Positions 1 through 8,690 of a stretch of 64,000 nt of DNA are shown in pieces (position 1 is the first letter of the stretch; each line of letters starts with the position of its first letter). Where the stretch lies: NCBI RefSeq assembly GCF_016786355.1, contig NZ_JADWYX010000028.1, positions 1 to 64,000 of the forward strand, given 5' to 3'. The DNA is from Frankia sp. AgB1.9. GTDB taxonomy: Bacteria; Actinomycetota; Actinomycetes; Frankiales; Frankiaceae. Position numbers and translations under genes: made by a program. The notes below the pieces were generated by a model, which worked only from the letters and a program-made list of their open reading frames with translations, was not told the origin of the DNA and ran no database searches.

Positions 1-1604
1 CCCGGCACACGACCACAGCGCTGCTGCTGGCGCGTGTCGAGAAGGACCCTGACTCGGAGTACCTCGACGTCGGCGGCACCACGTTCAGCGCCGCCGAGGT
101 CGCCCAGGCCGCGGCCGCGCTCGGCGCGGCGCTCGTCGAGCTGGGGGTGCGGCCCGGTGACCGGGTCGCGAGCCTGATCGAGAACTCGCCCGAGGCGCTG
201 CTCGTCTGGTGGGGCACCCAGTGGGCCGGCGCGATCGCGGTGCCGATCAACACGGCGTACAAGGGCGAGTACCTGCGCCACCAGCTGCGCGACTCCGGCG
301 CGACCGTGCTCGTCATCGCGGGCGACCTCGCCGACCGGGCCGTGGCCGTCACGGGCGACCTCGACGCGCTGGCACATGTCGTCGTCACCGGGCCGGACCT
401 GCCCGAGTTCCCCGGCAGCACCGGGCACCGCTGGGACGACCTGCTGACGACCGCCCCGCTGGCCGCCCCGGTCGACCGGCGGCCCGCGGACCTGGCGACG
501 TTCATCTACACCGGCGGGACGACCGGCCCGTCGAAGGGCTGCATGCTCAGCCACAACTACCACGAGGCGCTGGCCACCCAGATCGGCGTCACCTGGGGCC
601 GGACGGCGGACGACGTGCTGTGGACGCCGCTGCCGCTGTTCCACTTCAACGCGCTGACCACCGCGGTGATCGGCGCGCTGGTCTTCGGTGGGCGCTCCGC
701 GATCTACCGGCGGTTCTCGGTGTCGAACTTCTGGCCGGAGATGAACCGCGCCCAGGCGACCCTGACCTCGACCCTGGGCACGATGGCCTACCTGCTCGCC
801 CATGACGTCGACCGGCCGGAGATGCCGAAGTCCGGCGCCCCCGAGGCGAACACCTCGCTGCGCATGATGGGCGCCGCGCCGCTGCCGCCCGAGGTGGACG
901 ACATCATCCGCGGCAGGTTCGGCATCGACACGTTCTCCGGCGCCTACGGCGTCACCGAGGCAAGCCTCATCTCCTCGCTGCCGACCGGCGTCCGCAACAA
1001 GCCGAGCGCCGCCGGGATGATCAACAAGGACTACTTCGACGTCCGGATCTTCGACGACGACGACAACGAGCTGCCCCGCGGCACCGACGGCGAGATCGTC
1101 GTCCGGCCACGGCTCGCGCACGTGATGTTCGAGGGCTACTGGGGCCGGCCGGAGGCGACCGTCGAGACCAGCCGGAACTGGTGGTACCACACCGGCGACA
1201 TCGGCCGGGTCGACGAGGAGGACTTCCTGTTCTTCGTGGACCGCAAGGCCGACTACCTGCGCCGGCGCGGGGAGAACATCTCCAGCTTCGAGGTCGAGCG
1301 CGTCATCATGGGCCACGGCGAGATCGCCGACGTGGCGGTGCACGCCGTCTTCAGCAAGCTCACCGAGGACGACGTCAAGGTGACCGCGACCCTGGTCGAG
1401 GGCGCCACCCTGACCCCCGAGGCGCTGTTCCGCTGGTGCGTGGATGCCCTGCCGTACTTCGCGATCCCGCGCTATATCGAGTTCCGGTCCGAGCTGCCGC
1501 GCAGCCCGGTCGGCCGCGTCCTGAAGCGCGAGCTGCGCGCCGAGGGCGTGACCGCCGGCACGTGGGATGCCGAGGCCGCCGGTATCACCTACGAGAAGCG
1601 CTGA
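1..1604 (+). CDS. Acyl-CoA ligase (AMP-binding), 5' end outside window
   Basis: ATP-dependent activation of a carboxylic acid to its CoA thioester through an acyl-adenylate. The reading frame is open from base 3 and already encodes family sequence (EYLDVGGTTFSAAEVAQ) before the first internal GTG at 147, so the gene begins upstream of the window and 147 is not the start. Visible are the P-loop YTGGTTGPSKG (about 510-542), the hinge region TGDIGRVDEEDF, the DRKADYLRRRGENIS segment and a C-terminal GRVLKRELR carrying the usual catalytic Lys. About 533 residues are visible, nearly a full-length family member. Overall it resembles the crotonobetaine/carnitine-CoA ligase branch; the substrate is unknown. 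A strong hairpin follows the stop. Confidence 0.93.
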   Translation, partial: RHTTTALLLARVEKDPDSEYLDVGGTTFSAAEVAQAAAALGAALVELGVRPGDRVASLIENSPEALLVWWGTQWAGAIAVPINTAYKGEYLRHQLRDSGATVLVIAGDLADRAVAVTGDLDALAHVVVTGPDLPEFPGSTGHRWDDLLTTAPLAAPVDRRPADLATFIYTGGTTGPSKGCMLSHNYHEALATQIGVTWGRTADDVLWTPLPLFHFNALTTAVIGALVFGGRSAIYRRFSVSNFWPEMNRAQATLTSTLGTMAYLLAHDVDRPEMPKSGAPEANTSLRMMGAAPLPPEVDDIIRGRFGIDTFSGAYGVTEASLISSLPTGVRNKPSAAGMINKDYFDVRIFDDDDNELPRGTDGEIVVRPRLAHVMFEGYWGRPEATVETSRNWWYHTGDIGRVDEEDFLFFVDRKADYLRRRGENISSFEVERVIMGHGEIADVAVHAVFSKLTEDDVKVTATLVEGATLTPEALFRWCVDALPYFAIPRYIEFRSELPRSPVGRVLKRELRAEGVTAGTWDAEAAGITYEKR

Positions 1605-1624
1605 CCCGCCGGCTCAACGACAAT

Positions 1625-1658
1625 CGCCTCGCTCGTTCCCCTGGGAACGAGCGAGGCG
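1625..1658. terminator. Bidirectional hairpin terminator
   Basis: Perfect 16-bp inverted repeat CGCCTCGCTCGTTCCC / GGGAACGAGCGAGGCG with a CT centre. It sits between the convergent acyl-CoA ligase stop (1604) and GntR stop (1675), so it can serve both strands. There is no U-tract, as is usual in high-GC actinomycetes. Confidence 0.75.
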
Positions 1659-1674
1659 AGGTCTGGCAGGGCGA

Positions 1675-2400
1675 CTAGTTCTCCGGCGCCCAGAGGATGT
1701 TCCGGGACTGCAGCAGGTCGACGACGAGGTCGCCGTGGCCGCGCAGCATCCGCACGAACTCCTGGGACGCCTTCACGCCATTGCCGGCCTTGATGGCCCG
1801 GTTGACGGCGGCAATACCCCGCTTCTGCGGCTGGATCGTGCCGGGAACGAGCGCGAAGAAGTTCCCCGGAATGACCCCGGTCATCAGCCGGCCGAACGAC
1901 GACAGCCGCGGCGAATGCGCCATCGCGAAAATCTGCCGGAGATAAGCCTCGTTCGCGTGCAGGATGTCTTCCGGGTCTTCGGCGTCACGCAGCGCGCGCT
2001 CGGCCGCGGCCAGCGCCTCGATCCCGTCCTCGTCACCACGCTCGGTCGCCCGCTCAGCGGCCAGCCCGTAAAGCTGGCCGAGCAGCGCATAGTGGTCGCG
2101 AACCGAGTTCAGGTCCAGGCCGTGCACGAACGCGCCGCGGTGCGGCTCGATCGAGATCCAGCCCTCGCTCTCCAGCGCGATCATCGCCTCGCGCACCGGG
2201 ATGCGGCTGACGCCCAGCTCCTCCGCGATCTCGTCCTGGCGGACGTGGTCACCCTGACGGAGGGTTCCGGCGAAGATCAGGCCTCGGATATGGTCGGCGA
2301 CCTGGCTTCCGCTGCTCCTGCGGTCGACGACAGACCGTTTGCCCGGGGCATGGTGCGAAAGCGGGCTTACCGCGGTCGCCGTCCGACGGTTGGGAGGGAT
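1675..2400 (-). CDS. GntR-family regulator, FCD subfamily (unusual start)
   Basis: DNA-binding repressor or activator of the FadR/FCD type. The N-terminal winged HTH is visible (SQVADHIRGLIFAGTL, then LRQGDHVRQDEIAEELGVSR and IPVREAMIALESEGW), followed by a helical effector domain of about 150 residues. The usual metal-ligand pattern D-x3-F-H of FCD reads NEAYL here, so metal binding is doubtful. A start at GTG 2196 would delete the HTH. Upstream in frame there is no ATG, GTG or TTG before the stop at 2413-2415. An AAGGAG sits at 2408-2413, 7 bases before an ATC at 2398-2400. That ATC start gives 241 aa, the normal family length, and is used here. A frameshift or sequencing error is the alternative. 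Its neighbourhood makes it a candidate for binding the GKATAnnnTATGC sites. Confidence 0.72.
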   Translation of the reverse strand: MPPNRRTATAVSPLSHHAPGKRSVVDRRSSGSQVADHIRGLIFAGTLRQGDHVRQDEIAEELGVSRIPVREAMIALESEGWISIEPHRGAFVHGLDLNSVRDHYALLGQLYGLAAERATERGDEDGIEALAAAERALRDAEDPEDILHANEAYLRQIFAMAHSPRLSSFGRLMTGVIPGNFFALVPGTIQPQKRGIAAVNRAIKAGNGVKASQEFVRMLRGHGDLVVDLLQSRNILWAPEN

Positions 2401-2707
2401 GACCGTGCTCCTTCAGCTGATGGCGAGGGTGTCCGTTGTGCGCGCCCGTTCACCTGATCGAGCCAGCCGATCGAGTCATGTCGCGAGCAGCGGACCGCGA
2501 AGTTGCAGGAAGTATACGACCGCACTGCACCGACAACGCGGACCTCGGTGTTCGTTACGCGCATTAGATCCATCACGTCCGGCTAGTCCCGTGACCCTTC
2601 GCACTGATCGCGCCGGACATGCCGCAAAGGCCCGTTGCCGGCTCCCCCGCATGTTCGTCGCGAGGTGTCAGCCCGCGGGTCCGAAATCCACCGGGAAACG
2701 GGACGGA
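2401..2707. other. Intergenic, GntR upstream region and 3' end of ABC operon
   Basis: About 300 bases between the GntR start and the stop of the livHMF fusion. It holds a minus-strand TATACT -10 candidate (2511-2516) overlapping a degenerate GTATAnnnTATGC element, and the GntR ribosome-binding site. Nothing else gene-like is seen; the longest minus ORF here (2367-2576) has no family resemblance. Confidence 0.5.
2505..2517 (-). promoter_or_regulatory. Degenerate copy of the GTATAnnnTATGC element
   Basis: On the minus strand this reads GTATACTTCCTGC. It matches the left half-site GTATA and the TGC of the right half found at 6413, 7728 and 23208. It overlaps a TATACT -10 candidate for the GntR gene, so it could allow autoregulation. 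It is the weakest of the four matches. Confidence 0.4.
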
Positions 2708-5521
2708 TCAGTCCTCCCCGTCCCGGCCCGGCGCGCCGGAGGTCGCGACGGCGTCGCGACGCCCGACCGGGGCCGTCGCCGGCGAGACGGCCGCGTCAGG
2801 CGCGATCCCCAGGTAGGCGGTCGCCAGCCGGTCGGCGTCGACCTCGGCGGACGGCCCGGTCCAGGTGATGTGGCCGACGGTGAGGAACGCGACCCTGTCC
2901 GCGATCGCGAGCGCGTCGCGGGTCTTCTCCTCGGCGATGAGCAGCGCCGTGCCCCGGCTCTGCAGCGCGCCCAGTGCCGCGAAGATCTGCTCGATGATGA
3001 GCGGCGCGAGCCCGAGCGACGGTTCGTCGGCCACCAGCAGCTTCGGCGGGCGGACCAGCGCCGGCGCCAGGGTGAGCATCTGCTGCTCACCGCCGGACAT
3101 GGTGCCGGCGGCCTGGCCGCGGCGGGTCTTGAGCACCGGGAAGGCATCGAACGCGGCCTCCCGCTCGGCCGCGTCGCGCAGCCAGATCGTGAGGTTCTCC
3201 TCGACGGTCAGGTCGGGGAAGATGCCCCGGCCCTCGGGCGCGAGGTAGACGCTGTCGCGCTCGCGCCGGCGCGCCGGCACCTGCGTGACGTCGCGGCCGG
3301 CGAGCCAGACCGAGCCGGCGCGGGCCTCGACCAGACCGCCGACCACCGAGCACAGCGTCGTCTTGCCCGCGCCGTTGCTGCCCAGCAGCGCGACCGCCTG
3401 GCCGGCACCGATGGTCAGGTCGAGCCCGTGCAGCACCTCGATCTCGCCGTAGCCGGCCTTCAGACCGGTGACCCGTAGCACCGGCTCGACGCCATCCGCG
3501 ACGGCGCTGGCGTCGAGGGGGGCGGCCGGGGCGGTCGTCGCGACCGGGACGTGCCTCTCCGTGGTCGCCTTCGCGGCCCGGCGGACGGACCACTCGCGCC
3601 GGGCCCGGGAACCGGCGGCGAGGCCGCCGTCCGGGTCACGGGCCAGCGAGATCGCGCCGAGGCCGAACACCAGCTGCATGAAGTAGGTGGACGCCGGGAC
3701 GTGCTCGAGCACCTGCGGGGCGAGCGCCGAGACGAGTCCGGCCAGCACCGCGCCGGCGGGCCGGCGGATCGACAAGGTCACCGTGGTCGCCAGCCAGACC
3801 AGCCCGAGCAGCACGGTGAAGTCGGTCCGGGTGACCCGGCCGTGGGCCGCGGCCAGCATCACGCCGCCGAATCCCGCGATGCCCGCCGAGATGACGAACA
3901 GCAGCAGCTTCATCCGGTCGACGGCGATGCCGCTGGTGCGGGCACCGACCTCGGAGGAGCGGACGGCCAGCATCGCCCGGCCCGTGCTGGAGGAGCGCAG
4001 CGCGTGCACGACCCACACCCCGAGGCCGACCAGAGCCACCAGCAGCAGCACGAGCCAGCGCGGGTTGGACGTGTCGAGGCCGGCGATCCTCGGCGGGGTC
4101 ACCTTCCAGCCACTGGAGCCGTTGGAGATGCTGTGGATCTGGAAGAGCAGGTTCTCGCCGATGAACGCGAGCGCGAGCGTCGAGAGCGCCAGCGGCAGGC
4201 CGCCGAGCCGGCGCGTCGGCAGCGCGACGACGAGGCCGACGAACGCGGAGACCAAGGTGCCGGCGATCAGCGCGGGCACGAACGGAACCCCGTGACCCAG
4301 CAGGATGCCGGCGGTGAAGGCACCGGACAGCACGAAGGCCGCCTGCGCGAGGCTCACCATGCCGCCGATGCCGGTGACGACGGTGAAGGACAGCAGCACG
4401 ATCGCCGTCGCCAGGCCCTGGGCGAGCAGGCCGGCCCAGAAGTCGGTCGCGCCCCAGGCGGTGTAGGCGAGCAGGCCGACCACGGCGATCGACCAGAGCG
4501 TCCGGCGCCGCCACCGCGCGGCGTCGCCGCCGAGCTCGTCGGCGGACGGCTTCTCCTCCAGCGTCGTGCCGGCGCTTCGACCCCGCTCGGCGCCGAAGTA
4601 GATCAGCAGGCCGAACAGGATGATGAACGGCACGGCGGTGGGAAACCCGGTGATGTCCAGGGTGACGTAGCCGTTGACGAGGTTCTGCACGACACCGAGG
4701 AGCAGGCCGCCGAGCATCGCGATCGGGATCGAGGCCATCCGGCCGAGCACGACCGCCGGGATCGAGATGAACAGCAGCGTCGTGTAGCTGAACGAGCTCA
4801 GGCCGAACATCGGCGCGAGCAGCACGCCGACCAGGCCGGCCAGCCCGCAGGACGTGATCCAGGAGACCGCTGACGCGCGGTCCGGGTCGACGCCGCGCAG
4901 CGCCGCGAGGTTCGGGCGGCTGACCGCGGCCCGCATCTCCAGGCCGATCCGGGTGTGCCGGACCAGGTACCACAGCAGGACGGCCGCGAAGATCGCCGCG
5001 CCGAGCATCGACAGCTGGTCGCTGTCGATGATCAGGCCGTTGCCGACGGAGTGGATCTTCTTCGGGCTCGGGCCGAGGCCCGGAATCCGGAAGACGTCCT
5101 CGATCTCGGGTACGCAGCGGGCCTTCGGGTTCTGCTGGGAGCAACTGGCGAGATTCAGCCAGTCCTTGAGCAGGGCGACGATCCACAGCCCGAGCGACGG
5201 CAGCGCGATCAGCAGGCCGAGCGACGCGACCATCTTCGCCGCGATCGACGACTCCCGCAGCGGGTTGAACAGCACTAAGTGCAGCACCCAGCCGAGCAGC
5301 GGCGCGAAGATGCCGATACAGATGATCGCGCTCAACACGATCGGCAGCTTCTGGCCGGTGTTCAGCTGGAAGAACAGGTAGGCGGTCGAGAAGGCGATAC
5401 CGCCCTGGCCGAAGTTGAAGACCCCGGACGTCTGGTAGCTCAGGGTGAGGCCGGACGCGAGGATCGCATAAAGGGCGCCGGTGACCAGCCCCGCGACCAC
5501 CAGGTTGACGAACTCGGTCAC
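2708..5521 (-). CDS. ABC importer fusion: LivH-LivM permeases plus LivF ATPase
   Basis: A single 937-aa protein joins both membrane subunits and one ATPase of a branched-chain amino acid-type (HAAT) importer. The LivH-like part covers about residues 1-305 (LVVAGLVTGALYAILASGL near the N-terminus), then a charged cytoplasmic linker. The LivM-like part spans about 340-620 and is followed by an Ala/Thr-rich linker. The LivF-like ATPase occupies about 685-930, with Walker A GSNGAGKTT near residue 712, signature MSGGEQQM and Walker B LLVADEPSLGLAP. The GTG start at 5521 is chosen because GAGGAG precedes it by 6 bases and the protein begins directly at the first membrane segment. It lies 10 bases after the livG stop, in one operon. 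Substrate-binding lipoproteins lie elsewhere in the window. Confidence 0.92.
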   Translation of the reverse strand: MTEFVNLVVAGLVTGALYAILASGLTLSYQTSGVFNFGQGGIAFSTAYLFFQLNTGQKLPIVLSAIICIGIFAPLLGWVLHLVLFNPLRESSIAAKMVASLGLLIALPSLGLWIVALLKDWLNLASCSQQNPKARCVPEIEDVFRIPGLGPSPKKIHSVGNGLIIDSDQLSMLGAAIFAAVLLWYLVRHTRIGLEMRAAVSRPNLAALRGVDPDRASAVSWITSCGLAGLVGVLLAPMFGLSSFSYTTLLFISIPAVVLGRMASIPIAMLGGLLLGVVQNLVNGYVTLDITGFPTAVPFIILFGLLIYFGAERGRSAGTTLEEKPSADELGGDAARWRRRTLWSIAVVGLLAYTAWGATDFWAGLLAQGLATAIVLLSFTVVTGIGGMVSLAQAAFVLSGAFTAGILLGHGVPFVPALIAGTLVSAFVGLVVALPTRRLGGLPLALSTLALAFIGENLLFQIHSISNGSSGWKVTPPRIAGLDTSNPRWLVLLLVALVGLGVWVVHALRSSSTGRAMLAVRSSEVGARTSGIAVDRMKLLLFVISAGIAGFGGVMLAAAHGRVTRTDFTVLLGLVWLATTVTLSIRRPAGAVLAGLVSALAPQVLEHVPASTYFMQLVFGLGAISLARDPDGGLAAGSRARREWSVRRAAKATTERHVPVATTAPAAPLDASAVADGVEPVLRVTGLKAGYGEIEVLHGLDLTIGAGQAVALLGSNGAGKTTLCSVVGGLVEARAGSVWLAGRDVTQVPARRRERDSVYLAPEGRGIFPDLTVEENLTIWLRDAAEREAAFDAFPVLKTRRGQAAGTMSGGEQQMLTLAPALVRPPKLLVADEPSLGLAPLIIEQIFAALGALQSRGTALLIAEEKTRDALAIADRVAFLTVGHITWTGPSAEVDADRLATAYLGIAPDAAVSPATAPVGRRDAVATSGAPGRDGED

Positions 5522-5531
5522 GAAATTCTCC

Positions 5532-6347
5532 TCAGCCGAGATAGGCGTCGCGGACGGCCTCGTCGGCCTGGATCTCGGCCGGCGTGCCCTCCGCGAGCAC
5601 GGAACCGAGGTTGAGTACGGCGATCCGGTCACACATCCGCATGACGAACCCCGCGTCGTGCTCGACCAGGAGCACCGCCGCGCCTCTGCCGCGCAGCGAC
5701 TGGATCAGCTCCCCGAATCGCTCGGACTCGCCGTGGTCGAGACCGGAGGTCGGCTCGTCGAGCAGCAGCAGCCGGGGCTCGTCGACGATCGCCCGGGCGA
5801 GCTCGACCAGCCGCTGGAGGCCGAGCGGCAGCGAGCCGGCGGCCACCCGGCGGCTGTCGGCCAGGCCGCACCACTCGAGCACCTCGTCGACCTGCTCGCG
5901 GCGGGCCTTCTCCAGCGAGCGACGCTTCGGCCAGGCGACCAGGTCGGCGAGCACGCCACCCCCGCCGCCGTGCCATTCCAGCGCGGCCAGCACGTTGTCC
6001 TCGACCGACAGCCAGCTGAACACCTGGGCGCGCTGGAAGGTGCGGCGCATGCCGAGGCGGGCGCGGCCGGTCGAGCCCTGCCGGGTGACGTCCTGGCCGG
6101 CGAACTCGACCCGGCCGGTCGTCGCCGGGGTGATACCGGAGATGACGTCGAACAGCGTCGTCTTCCCCGCGCCGTTCGGACCGATCAGACCGCGCACGGT
6201 CCCGGCGGTGACGTCCAGTGAGACGTCGGTGAGCGCCTGCACGCCACCGAACCGCTTACTGATGCCGGTCAGCCGCAACAGGGGCCGGTCACCGGTCGCC
6301 GCCGGCGTGGTCGCGGCCGGTGCTGGCTTCGAGACGCCAGACGGCAT
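5532..6347 (-). CDS. livG: ABC transporter ATP-binding protein, LivG type
   Basis: Cytoplasmic ATPase of 271 aa that powers the adjacent HAAT importer. After an Ala/Pro-rich N-terminus it shows LRLTGISKRFGGVQALTDVSL, Walker A GPNGAGKTTLFD, a degenerate signature LPLGLQRLVELA, Walker B LLLLDEPTSGLD and the switch His in LLVEHD. The ATG at 6347 is preceded by GGAGG and is preferred over an in-frame upstream codon at 6446. Its stop is 10 bases from the livHMF fusion start. A GGATACTATATGC element (6413-6425) overlaps a minus-strand TATAGT -10 candidate just upstream. Confidence 0.93.
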   Translation of the reverse strand: MPSGVSKPAPAATTPAATGDRPLLRLTGISKRFGGVQALTDVSLDVTAGTVRGLIGPNGAGKTTLFDVISGITPATTGRVEFAGQDVTRQGSTGRARLGMRRTFQRAQVFSWLSVEDNVLAALEWHGGGGGVLADLVAWPKRRSLEKARREQVDEVLEWCGLADSRRVAAGSLPLGLQRLVELARAIVDEPRLLLLDEPTSGLDHGESERFGELIQSLRGRGAAVLLVEHDAGFVMRMCDRIAVLNLGSVLAEGTPAEIQADEAVRDAYLG

Positions 6348-6412
6348 GAGGCCTCCAGAGAGTGGATCACCGGGCCGCACGGGATCTGTCGCGCCAGACC
6401 AGGTGTGAGAGT

Positions 6413-6425
6413 GGATACTATATGC
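6413..6425. promoter_or_regulatory. GKATAnnnTATGC operator candidate at livG promoter
   Basis: Sequence GGATACTATATGC, an imperfect 5-3-5 inverted repeat. On the minus strand it contains TATAGT (6417-6422), a plausible -10 for the livG-livHMF operon, so a bound regulator would block initiation. It matches 7728-7740 and 23208-23220. Confidence 0.6.
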
Positions 6426-6461
6426 AATCTCACCGCGCGGTAACAAGTACTAGTCGCTGGA

Positions 6462-7607
6462 CTAGTCGACGCCGAGAAGCACCGTCGAGGTCGAGGAGAA
6501 CCAGCCGCCGGTGCCGTTCACGCACGCCACCCGCGCGTTCGGCACCTGCCGGCCCGTGGCCTCGCCGCGCAGCTGCTTCACGGCCTCCACCAAGAGGAAG
6601 ATGCCGCGCATGCCCGGATGGCACGAGGAGAGCCCGCCGCCGTCGGTGTTCGTCGGCATTCGGCCACCGACGCGCATGGTCCCGCACTCGAGGTAGGCCC
6701 CGCCCTCACCTCGCCCGCAGAAGCCGAGCGCCTCGAAGGTGAGCAGGACGGTCGAGGTGAACGAGTCGTAGAACTGGCAGACGTCCACATCCCCCGGCGT
6801 GAGCCCGGCCCGCTCGAACGCGAGCTTCCCGGACACCGCCGCCGGCGAGACCGTGAAGTCGGTCCACTCCGACATCGTCGTGACGTTGCTGGCGGTGCCG
6901 GTGCCGAGCACCCGCACGACCGGGCGCCCCAGGTCGGCCGCCCGGTCCGCGGCCGTCAGCACGACAGCCCCGCCGCCGTCGCTGCGAATGCAGCAGTGCA
7001 GCTTGGTGAACGGTGTCGCCACCATCGGCGCCGACAGCACGTCGTCCACGGTTATCGGATCGCGGTACATCGCGTCGGGATTCAGCCCGGCGTTGTACCG
7101 GGTGTCCACGGAGATGTTCGCGAACTGCTCGATCGTCGTGCCGAACTCGTGCATGTGCCGCCGCGCCGTCATCGCGTACTTGGCGATCAGGGTGTGGCCC
7201 CACGGCGCCTCGAACTGGCTCGGGCCGCGGGTCGACAGCGACAGGTTCGCCGTGCGCAGCCGCTTCTTGAGGTCGGCGCGGGCCGTCGAGCCATAGACCA
7301 GCAGGACGGTCTTCGCGGTGCCGGCCCTGATCGCGTCGACGGCGTGCTCGACCATGACCTCCCAGGTCGACCCGCCGACGGCGGTCGAGTCGACCCAGGT
7401 CGGCCGCAGCCCGAGGTACTCGGCGAGCTCGACCGGCTGCAGCACGCCCAGCCCGGGCGAGCCGAAGCCGTCGACGTCGGCGTGACCGAGGCCCGCGTCG
7501 GCCAGCGCGCGCGCCGCCGCCTGGTAGTGCAGCGCGAACGGCGTGGCCGTGTCGACCCGCCCGCAGTCCGACAGCGCCGCCCCGACGACAGCCACCTCGC
7601 CCGGCAT
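6462..7607 (-). CDS. Thiolase-fold lipid-transfer protein, Ltp2-like aldolase candidate
   Basis: A 381-aa SCP-x/Ltp-type thiolase-superfamily protein. The N-terminus EVAVVGAALSDCGR and the HPGMRGIFLL motif near the C-terminus place it in the lipid-transfer/thiolase group. The position of the thiolase nucleophilic Cys reads STAVGGSTWE (Val), and the second catalytic Cys region reads NGTGGWF. It should therefore not act as a normal thiolase. Loss of these Cys residues is typical of Ltp2-type retro-aldolases, which work with a DUF35 partner. The divergent MaoC-DUF35-MaoC genes strengthen this reading. Direct repeats ACTAGTCG flank its stop codon. The reaction is inferred, the fold is clear. Confidence 0.85.
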   Translation of the reverse strand: MPGEVAVVGAALSDCGRVDTATPFALHYQAAARALADAGLGHADVDGFGSPGLGVLQPVELAEYLGLRPTWVDSTAVGGSTWEVMVEHAVDAIRAGTAKTVLLVYGSTARADLKKRLRTANLSLSTRGPSQFEAPWGHTLIAKYAMTARRHMHEFGTTIEQFANISVDTRYNAGLNPDAMYRDPITVDDVLSAPMVATPFTKLHCCIRSDGGGAVVLTAADRAADLGRPVVRVLGTGTASNVTTMSEWTDFTVSPAAVSGKLAFERAGLTPGDVDVCQFYDSFTSTVLLTFEALGFCGRGEGGAYLECGTMRVGGRMPTNTDGGGLSSCHPGMRGIFLLVEAVKQLRGEATGRQVPNARVACVNGTGGWFSSTSTVLLGVD

Positions 7608-7727
7608 ACGCCCTCCCGTGGCTCATCCAGCTCCGGCTGCCCGTGTCGGCAGCTCAGGTTCCGCGGTCCCGGCCAGTCGCTGTGGCCGGCCGTTCGACGG
7701 CCGCCACCTGCCCCGGGACTGCAGTTT

Positions 7728-7740
7728 GTATATACTATGC
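7728..7740. promoter_or_regulatory. GTATAnnnTATGC operator over a leaderless promoter
   Basis: Sequence GTATATACTATGC between the divergent thiolase-fold gene and the MaoC gene. It contains TATACT (7731-7736), a near-consensus -10 whose expected transcription start falls on or next to the ATG at 7745. It is the same 5-3-5 repeat as at 6413 and 23208. Confidence 0.65.
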
Positions 7741-7744
7741 GATT

Positions 7745-8272
7745 ATGGGATCGGTCACCGCCTCGGACAACGACGCCTCGGAAAAGGGCGTCTACTTCGA
7801 GGACCTCGAGGTCGGCGGCAAGGCACCGGTACGCACGCTGCGGCTCACCCGCACGGACCTGGTCCGGTACGCGGGCGCCTCCCGGGACTTCAACCCGATG
7901 CACCATGACGACGAGCGGGCCCGCGCGGCCGGGATGAAGAGCGTCTTCGGCCACGGCATGTTCAGCGCCGGCCTGCTCGCGACGGCGCTGACCGATCTCG
8001 TCGGCATCGGCAACCTGCGCGGCTACAAGGTCCGTTTCACCACCCAGGCGTGGCCGGAGGACGTCCTGTCGACCGACATCACGGTCACCGGCCGGGACGA
8101 GACGACCGGCCTGGTCGAGCTGGACTGCCAGGTCCTCAACGCGGACGGGGCCACCGTCGTCGCCGGAGCCGCCGTGGCGTCCCCCGCCCGCCGGCCGGCC
8201 GGCGAGCCAACGTCGAACGCGCCGTCGGCAAGGCCCGCACTCGGCCCTGAGGAAGACAGGAGTCAGGCATGA
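7745..8272 (+). CDS. MaoC-like hotdog hydratase
   Basis: Enoyl-CoA hydratase candidate of 175 aa with a single hotdog domain. The hydratase motif YAGASRDFNPMHHDDERA and the later GMKSVFGHGMFSAGL carry the Asp/His dyad expected for R-specific hydration. The ATG at 7745 is preferred over an in-frame GTG at 7643, because the protein starts shortly before conserved sequence and TATACT lies 8 bases upstream. No ribosome-binding site is visible, so the message is probably leaderless. The stop overlaps the DUF35 start (ATGA). With the second MaoC gene it may form a ChsH1/ChsH2-like heteromer. Confidence 0.9.
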   Translation: MGSVTASDNDASEKGVYFEDLEVGGKAPVRTLRLTRTDLVRYAGASRDFNPMHHDDERARAAGMKSVFGHGMFSAGLLATALTDLVGIGNLRGYKVRFTTQAWPEDVLSTDITVTGRDETTGLVELDCQVLNADGATVVAGAAVASPARRPAGEPTSNAPSARPALGPEEDRSQA

Positions 8273-8682
8273 GCGGTCCGCGGTTCGACCTGCCGACGAT
8301 CGAAGAGGAGACCGCTCCCTGGTGGGACGCGGCCCGCAAGGGCGAGCTGCTGATCCGCCGCTGCGGCGACTGCGGGAAGGCGCACCTCTACCCCCGGCCG
8401 TTCTGCCCCGCCTGCTGGAGCGAGAACGTCACCTGGGAGCGGGCCGCCGGCACGGGCACCCTTTACACGTGGTCCGAGGTCCGCTCGAACGACCTGCCTC
8501 CGTTCAAGAGCCGGGTGCCGTACCTCGCGGCGATCGTGGACCTCGACGAGGGCCCCCGCCTGGAGACCACGATCGTCGGCGCGGCCGAGGCGGACCTCAC
8601 CATCGGCATGCGGGTGACGGTCGACTTCCAGCACGACGACGAGGCAGACCTGACCATCCCCGTCTTCCGTATCCCTGACTGA
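8269..8682 (+). CDS. DUF35 OB-fold, zinc-ribbon protein
   Basis: A 137-aa acyl-CoA-associated OB-fold protein. The rubredoxin-like zinc ribbon has two CxxC pairs, CGDC and CPAC, within about residues 28-48. The OB domain follows (GTLYTWSEVRSNDLPPF, then VPYLAAIVDLDEG). Such proteins bind thiolase-fold or MaoC partners and are needed for steroid side-chain retro-aldol cleavage. It overlaps the upstream MaoC gene by 4 bases and lies 8 bases before the second MaoC gene, so the three are cotranscribed. No catalytic residue of its own is expected. Confidence 0.9.
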   Translation: MSGPRFDLPTIEEETAPWWDAARKGELLIRRCGDCGKAHLYPRPFCPACWSENVTWERAAGTGTLYTWSEVRSNDLPPFKSRVPYLAAIVDLDEGPRLETTIVGAAEADLTIGMRVTVDFQHDDEADLTIPVFRIPD

Positions 8683-8690
8683 GGATCCCC

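Noticed and set aside
3551-4873. 440-aa plus-strand ORF opposite the livHMF fusion
   Set aside because: Antisense shadow with Glu/Arg/Gln/His-rich composition and no fold signature, while the minus strand encodes membrane segments.
6449-6468. ACTAGTCG direct repeat near 6450 as an operator
   Set aside because: It spans the thiolase-fold gene stop codon and has no second copy at another promoter; more likely a small tandem duplication.
7643-7744. Upstream GTG start for the MaoC gene
   Set aside because: It would translate through the operator and -10 region and adds 34 residues without family resemblance.
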